A DNA stretch of 64,000 bases from an uncultured Lachnospiraceae bacterium (GTDB taxonomy: Bacteria > Bacillota > Clostridia > Lachnospirales > Lachnospiraceae): positions 25,345 to 89,344 of the forward strand of contig CADAIL010000006.1 in assembly GCA_902788035.1 (NCBI GenBank), in the 5' to 3' direction. The notes under the pieces were generated by a model. That model did no database searches. It worked only from the letters and a program-made list of their open reading frames with translations, and was not told the DNA's origin. Position numbers and translations under genes: made by a program. Shown here piece after piece: positions 61,367-64,000 of the stretch; the first letter of the stretch is position 1; the number at the start of each line of letters is the position of its first letter.

Positions 61367-62731
61367 TCAGATTCTTTCCTTCATTGGGACGTAATCAACC
61401 CGTTTTGAAACGCTCACGTAAGCAGGACGTATGATTTTATCCATATTGATCAGCTCTTCAAGCCGGTGCGCGCTCCATCCGACGATTCTTGCGATTGCAA
61501 ATATCGGCGTGTACAGCTCGACCGGCAGCCCCAACATGTCGTAGACCAGTCCGGAATAAAAATCAACATTTGTGGATACACCCTTATAAATGTGACGCTT
61601 CTCGGCAATGACCTTCGGCGCAAGTTGTTCGACCCTGCTGTAGAGGTCATACATCTCTTCCTCTCCCTTTGCCACTGCCAGCTTCTCCACGTACTGCCTG
61701 AATAACTTCGCTCTCGGATCGGAAATCGAGTATACCGCATGGCCGAATCCGTAAATAAGCCCTTTCCGGTCAAATGCTTCTCTGGCAAGCAGTCTGTTAA
61801 GATAGAAACGAATCTCATCGTCGTCCTTCAGATCTTTTACATTTTCCCGAAGATCTTTGAACATCTGCATAACTTTGATGTTAGCTCCGCCATGCTTCGG
61901 TCCCTTCAGGGAAGCCAGAGATGCTGCCACCGCTGAGTATGTGTCCGTTCCCGAGGAAGTGACGACATGCATTGTGAATGTCGAGTTATTGCCGCCGCCG
62001 TGTTCCATATGAAGAACCAGCGCAAGGTCCAGAACTCGCGCCTCGATCTCAGTAAACTTCTTATCCGGGCGGAGCATCCTCAGTATGTTCTCCGCAGTTC
62101 CCAGCTTTCTGGACGGGTTGTGGATATAGAGACTGCGACCGAGTTCATAGTGGTTGTAAGCCTGATATGCGTAGACCGCCAGCATCGGGAATGTGGCGAT
62201 GAGGTTGACGCACTGGCGGAGCACATTTTCGAGGGATGTGTCATCCGCGTATTTGTCATAGGATGCCAGCGTCAGCACGGATTTCGCGAGTGAATTCATG
62301 ATGTCCTTGCTTGGCGCCTTCATTATGACATCTCTGGTGAAATTAGTGGGAAGGGATCTCTGGGCGACCAGCATTTGCCTAAAGTCCTTCAGCTGCTTCT
62401 CATTCGGCAGGGAGCCGAAAAGGAGCAGATACGTGGTCTCCTCGAACCCGTAACGTTTTTCGCTTATAAAACCGTTTGTTAATTTCTCAATCGGAATTCC
62501 CCGGTAAAAGAGTTCGCCTTCTATCGGAATCTTCCTGCCGTTTTCATATCTGAAAGCGTTAATTTCCGAAATCTGTGTCAGACCGGCGACAACGCCGTTG
62601 CCGTTCAGATCCCGGAGCCCCCTCTTGACATCCTTAACTGCGTATAGTGTATTGTCGATAGTAGACTGCGCACGGCAAAGCTCAGAGAGCTCCACGTGCT
62701 CGGGGGTCACTTTTTTTGAATATGCTGCCAT
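61367..62731 (-). CDS. gltA: Citrate synthase
   Basis: A 454-residue si-type citrate synthase that condenses oxaloacetate and acetyl-CoA. Active-site segments are HMEHGGGNNSTF, GFGHAVYSISDPRA and NVDFYSG. The N-terminal extension of about 80 residues is of the clostridial length class. A good promoter lies upstream at 62816-62844. There is no aconitase or isocitrate dehydrogenase gene in the window. Confidence 0.94.
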   Translation of the reverse strand: MAAYSKKVTPEHVELSELCRAQSTIDNTLYAVKDVKRGLRDLNGNGVVAGLTQISEINAFRYENGRKIPIEGELFYRGIPIEKLTNGFISEKRYGFEETTYLLLFGSLPNEKQLKDFRQMLVAQRSLPTNFTRDVIMKAPSKDIMNSLAKSVLTLASYDKYADDTSLENVLRQCVNLIATFPMLAVYAYQAYNHYELGRSLYIHNPSRKLGTAENILRMLRPDKKFTEIEARVLDLALVLHMEHGGGNNSTFTMHVVTSSGTDTYSAVAASLASLKGPKHGGANIKVMQMFKDLRENVKDLKDDDEIRFYLNRLLAREAFDRKGLIYGFGHAVYSISDPRAKLFRQYVEKLAVAKGEEEMYDLYSRVEQLAPKVIAEKRHIYKGVSTNVDFYSGLVYDMLGLPVELYTPIFAIARIVGWSAHRLEELINMDKIIRPAYVSVSKRVDYVPMKERI

Positions 62732-62815
62732 TTGAGTACCTCCTTTTATTTATTCCTCCGCACGGAAGAAATGGCACAGCTGCCTCCCGCGCAAAGTCAG
62801 TCAGTTAATTGTGAC

Positions 62816-62844
62816 ATTCTATCATAAAAGGGGCACTCTGTCAC
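62816..62844 (-). promoter_or_regulatory. Citrate synthase promoter
   Basis: On the minus strand GTGACA (62844-62839), 17 bases, TAGAAT (62821-62816), about 85 bases upstream of the start. The rest of 62845-63006 shows no feature I can support. Confidence 0.55.
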
Positions 62845-63006
62845 GAAAAACACAGCCAGAGTGTATACAATAGAGGCTCATTATCTAATTATTCGATTGT
62901 TTTCAGCGGAATATCAGTTAAGTCCAACTGTGAGATGACCTGACGTTTACATATAAAAAATGACAGTTCCTGATTACTGTGCATCCTTTCCACACGGCAA
63001 TGCAGT

Positions 63007-63894
63007 TCATTCTACAATCGTATTATGCAGTGTTCCGATTCCCTCAATCTCACAATCGACGGTATCACCGACAGAGAGAAATCTCGGAGGATCAAATCCC
63101 ATACCTACACCTGCCGGAGTCCCCATGCTTATGATCGTACCGGGAAGAAGTTTCATTCCCTGGGACAGTTCAGCTATGCAGTAGGGGATGTCAAATATAA
63201 AGTCATCGGTGTTCCCGTTTTGTCTAAGTATCCCATTGACATAAGATTTGACCTGCAGGCACGGTCTGCCCGGTATCTCATCCGCTGTGACGATCCATGG
63301 TCCGATCGGGGTAAAGCCGTCAAGGCTCTTGCCCAGATACCACTGTCTGTGACCGGTCTGTACGTCTCTTGCGCTGATATCGTTGAGGATCGTATATCCG
63401 AAAATGTAGTCATACGCATCTTCCTCCGCCACTTTATAAGCTTCCCTGCCGATGATGACAGCCAGCTCAGACTCATAGTCCAGTTTCTGTGTTACATCCG
63501 CATGGGCAGGTATGCCTCCGAAATCGGCCACCGCCTCCCCCACTCTCTTGGAAAAGTAGATCGGCAGTTTCTTTTCACCGCCGAAAGCCCGGTTCGAATA
63601 CCTCTCCGCCTCCTTCGTATGTGCCCGGAAGTTCTCACCGAGACAGATCACATCCTGAGACGGCCGAGGAATCGGCGCGCACTTTACAATCTCACTGTAG
63701 GGAATTCCTTCCTCATCCGGAGCAGATAGGAACTCCGTGATGACCCTCCGGTCCTCCTCCGTCAGCCTGGCCACCAGATCATTCATATTAAAGTAGGATA
63801 CACCGATATCCGGCAGCGAGTACACGAACTTTCCGTCATTTGAAAGAACGCCGAGAGTCTCATAACCATTGTCCATAAAAGTTAGCAGCTTCAT
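63007..63894 (-). CDS. Fumarylacetoacetate hydrolase family protein
   Basis: A 295-residue enzyme of the FAH superfamily, which includes 2-hydroxyhepta-2,4-diene-1,7-dioate isomerases, ureidoglycolate lyase and acylpyruvases. Metal-site motifs are YESELAVIIGR, GYTILNDISARDVQ and KSLDGFTPIGPWIV, with the Gly-rich SMGTPAGVG near the C-terminus. The substrate cannot be told from sequence alone. AGAGAGAG precedes the start and the upstream region reaches the window edge. Confidence 0.88.
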   Translation of the reverse strand: MKLLTFMDNGYETLGVLSNDGKFVYSLPDIGVSYFNMNDLVARLTEEDRRVITEFLSAPDEEGIPYSEIVKCAPIPRPSQDVICLGENFRAHTKEAERYSNRAFGGEKKLPIYFSKRVGEAVADFGGIPAHADVTQKLDYESELAVIIGREAYKVAEEDAYDYIFGYTILNDISARDVQTGHRQWYLGKSLDGFTPIGPWIVTADEIPGRPCLQVKSYVNGILRQNGNTDDFIFDIPYCIAELSQGMKLLPGTIISMGTPAGVGMGFDPPRFLSVGDTVDCEIEGIGTLHNTIVE

Positions 63895-64000
63895 ATTTTT
63901 CTCTCTCTATACTTTCTTATTGAAATTCCACAAAAGATGCCTGTTTTAAGCACTTTCTGGAACGCCTATAGTTCATTGACAAACAGATCTATGAGCGAAA

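Noticed and set aside
1..64000. Prophage, insertion sequence or integrative element
   Set aside because: No integrase, transposase, recombinase, terminase or structural phage gene was found, and gene order in most blocks is of housekeeping type.

Overview
The window looks like a chromosomal segment of a Clostridia bacterium, most probably a member of the Lachnospiraceae or a close relative. Reasons: the low-GC Gram-positive gene order rimP-nusA-ylxR-ylxQ-infB-rbfA-nrnA-truB-ribF-rpsO-pnp, strong AGGAGG ribosome binding sites, DUF1292 and DUF5688 proteins, a class C sortase with an SpaA-like pilin, a YveK/BY-kinase pair and a MetA with the acetyl-CoA signature. Base composition is roughly balanced by eye. 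There is no phage, transposase, integrase or CRISPR array. Most genes lie on the minus strand.

Layout. 0-1.2 kb: a DUF1292 gene and a convergent dUTPase. 1.2-12.6 kb: the translation/RNA operon (minus strand, promoter near 12.6 kb) from rimP to pnp. 13.0-17.4 kb: a GyrB/ParE and GyrA/ParC type topoisomerase pair. 17.8-20.7 kb: tRNA-Glu, then a pilin-like surface protein and its sortase. 20.9-25.0 kb: a three-gene envelope operon with a lipoprotein and two deacetylase-fold paralogues, one of which has lost its metal ligands. 25.1-28.5 kb: DUF2971 protein, PncC/CinA, a zinc-type metal-binding lipoprotein and an MBL-fold hydrolase. 28.7-36.7 kb: a mannose-family PTS (IIA-IIB-IIC-IID) next to a separate operon of a sugar-binding protein, a histidine kinase, a response regulator and a second solute-binding protein, with no ABC permease. 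36.8-40.1 kb: a MATE transporter and rpsB-tsf. 40.1-45.4 kb: an HAD-CPBP fusion, an amidase, a repeat-bearing secreted protein and a Ser/Thr kinase. 45.5-49 kb: argS and a BY-kinase pair. 49-52.8 kb: rluB-ligA-metA. 53-55.8 kb: a cell-wall-binding deacetylase and an SH3 protein. 56.1-58 kb: tRNA-Ala and tRNA-Arg, DUF5688, efp. 58.3-63.9 kb: an AroD-AroK fusion, aroE, a second shikimate kinase, citrate synthase and an FAH-family enzyme.

Most striking signals. (1) The sugar-binding-protein/two-component/PTS cluster: the promoters of the sensor operon and of the PTS share a GTGAC-N4-GTCAC-like site, so the two may form one extracellular sugar-sensing circuit. (2) A family of long hairpins (about 90-105 bp, conserved GCAGAC apex) found four times, each time exactly between two convergent genes. 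(3) A separate, transposon-like, about 195-bp palindromic repeat with AACAGTTCAGACAGGCTG ends. One copy is flanked by an 11-bp direct repeat, one has a triplicated half, and two run into the 3' ends of genes.

Coordinates of starts were chosen from ribosome binding sites where possible. Functional assignments come from motifs recognised by eye, with no database search.
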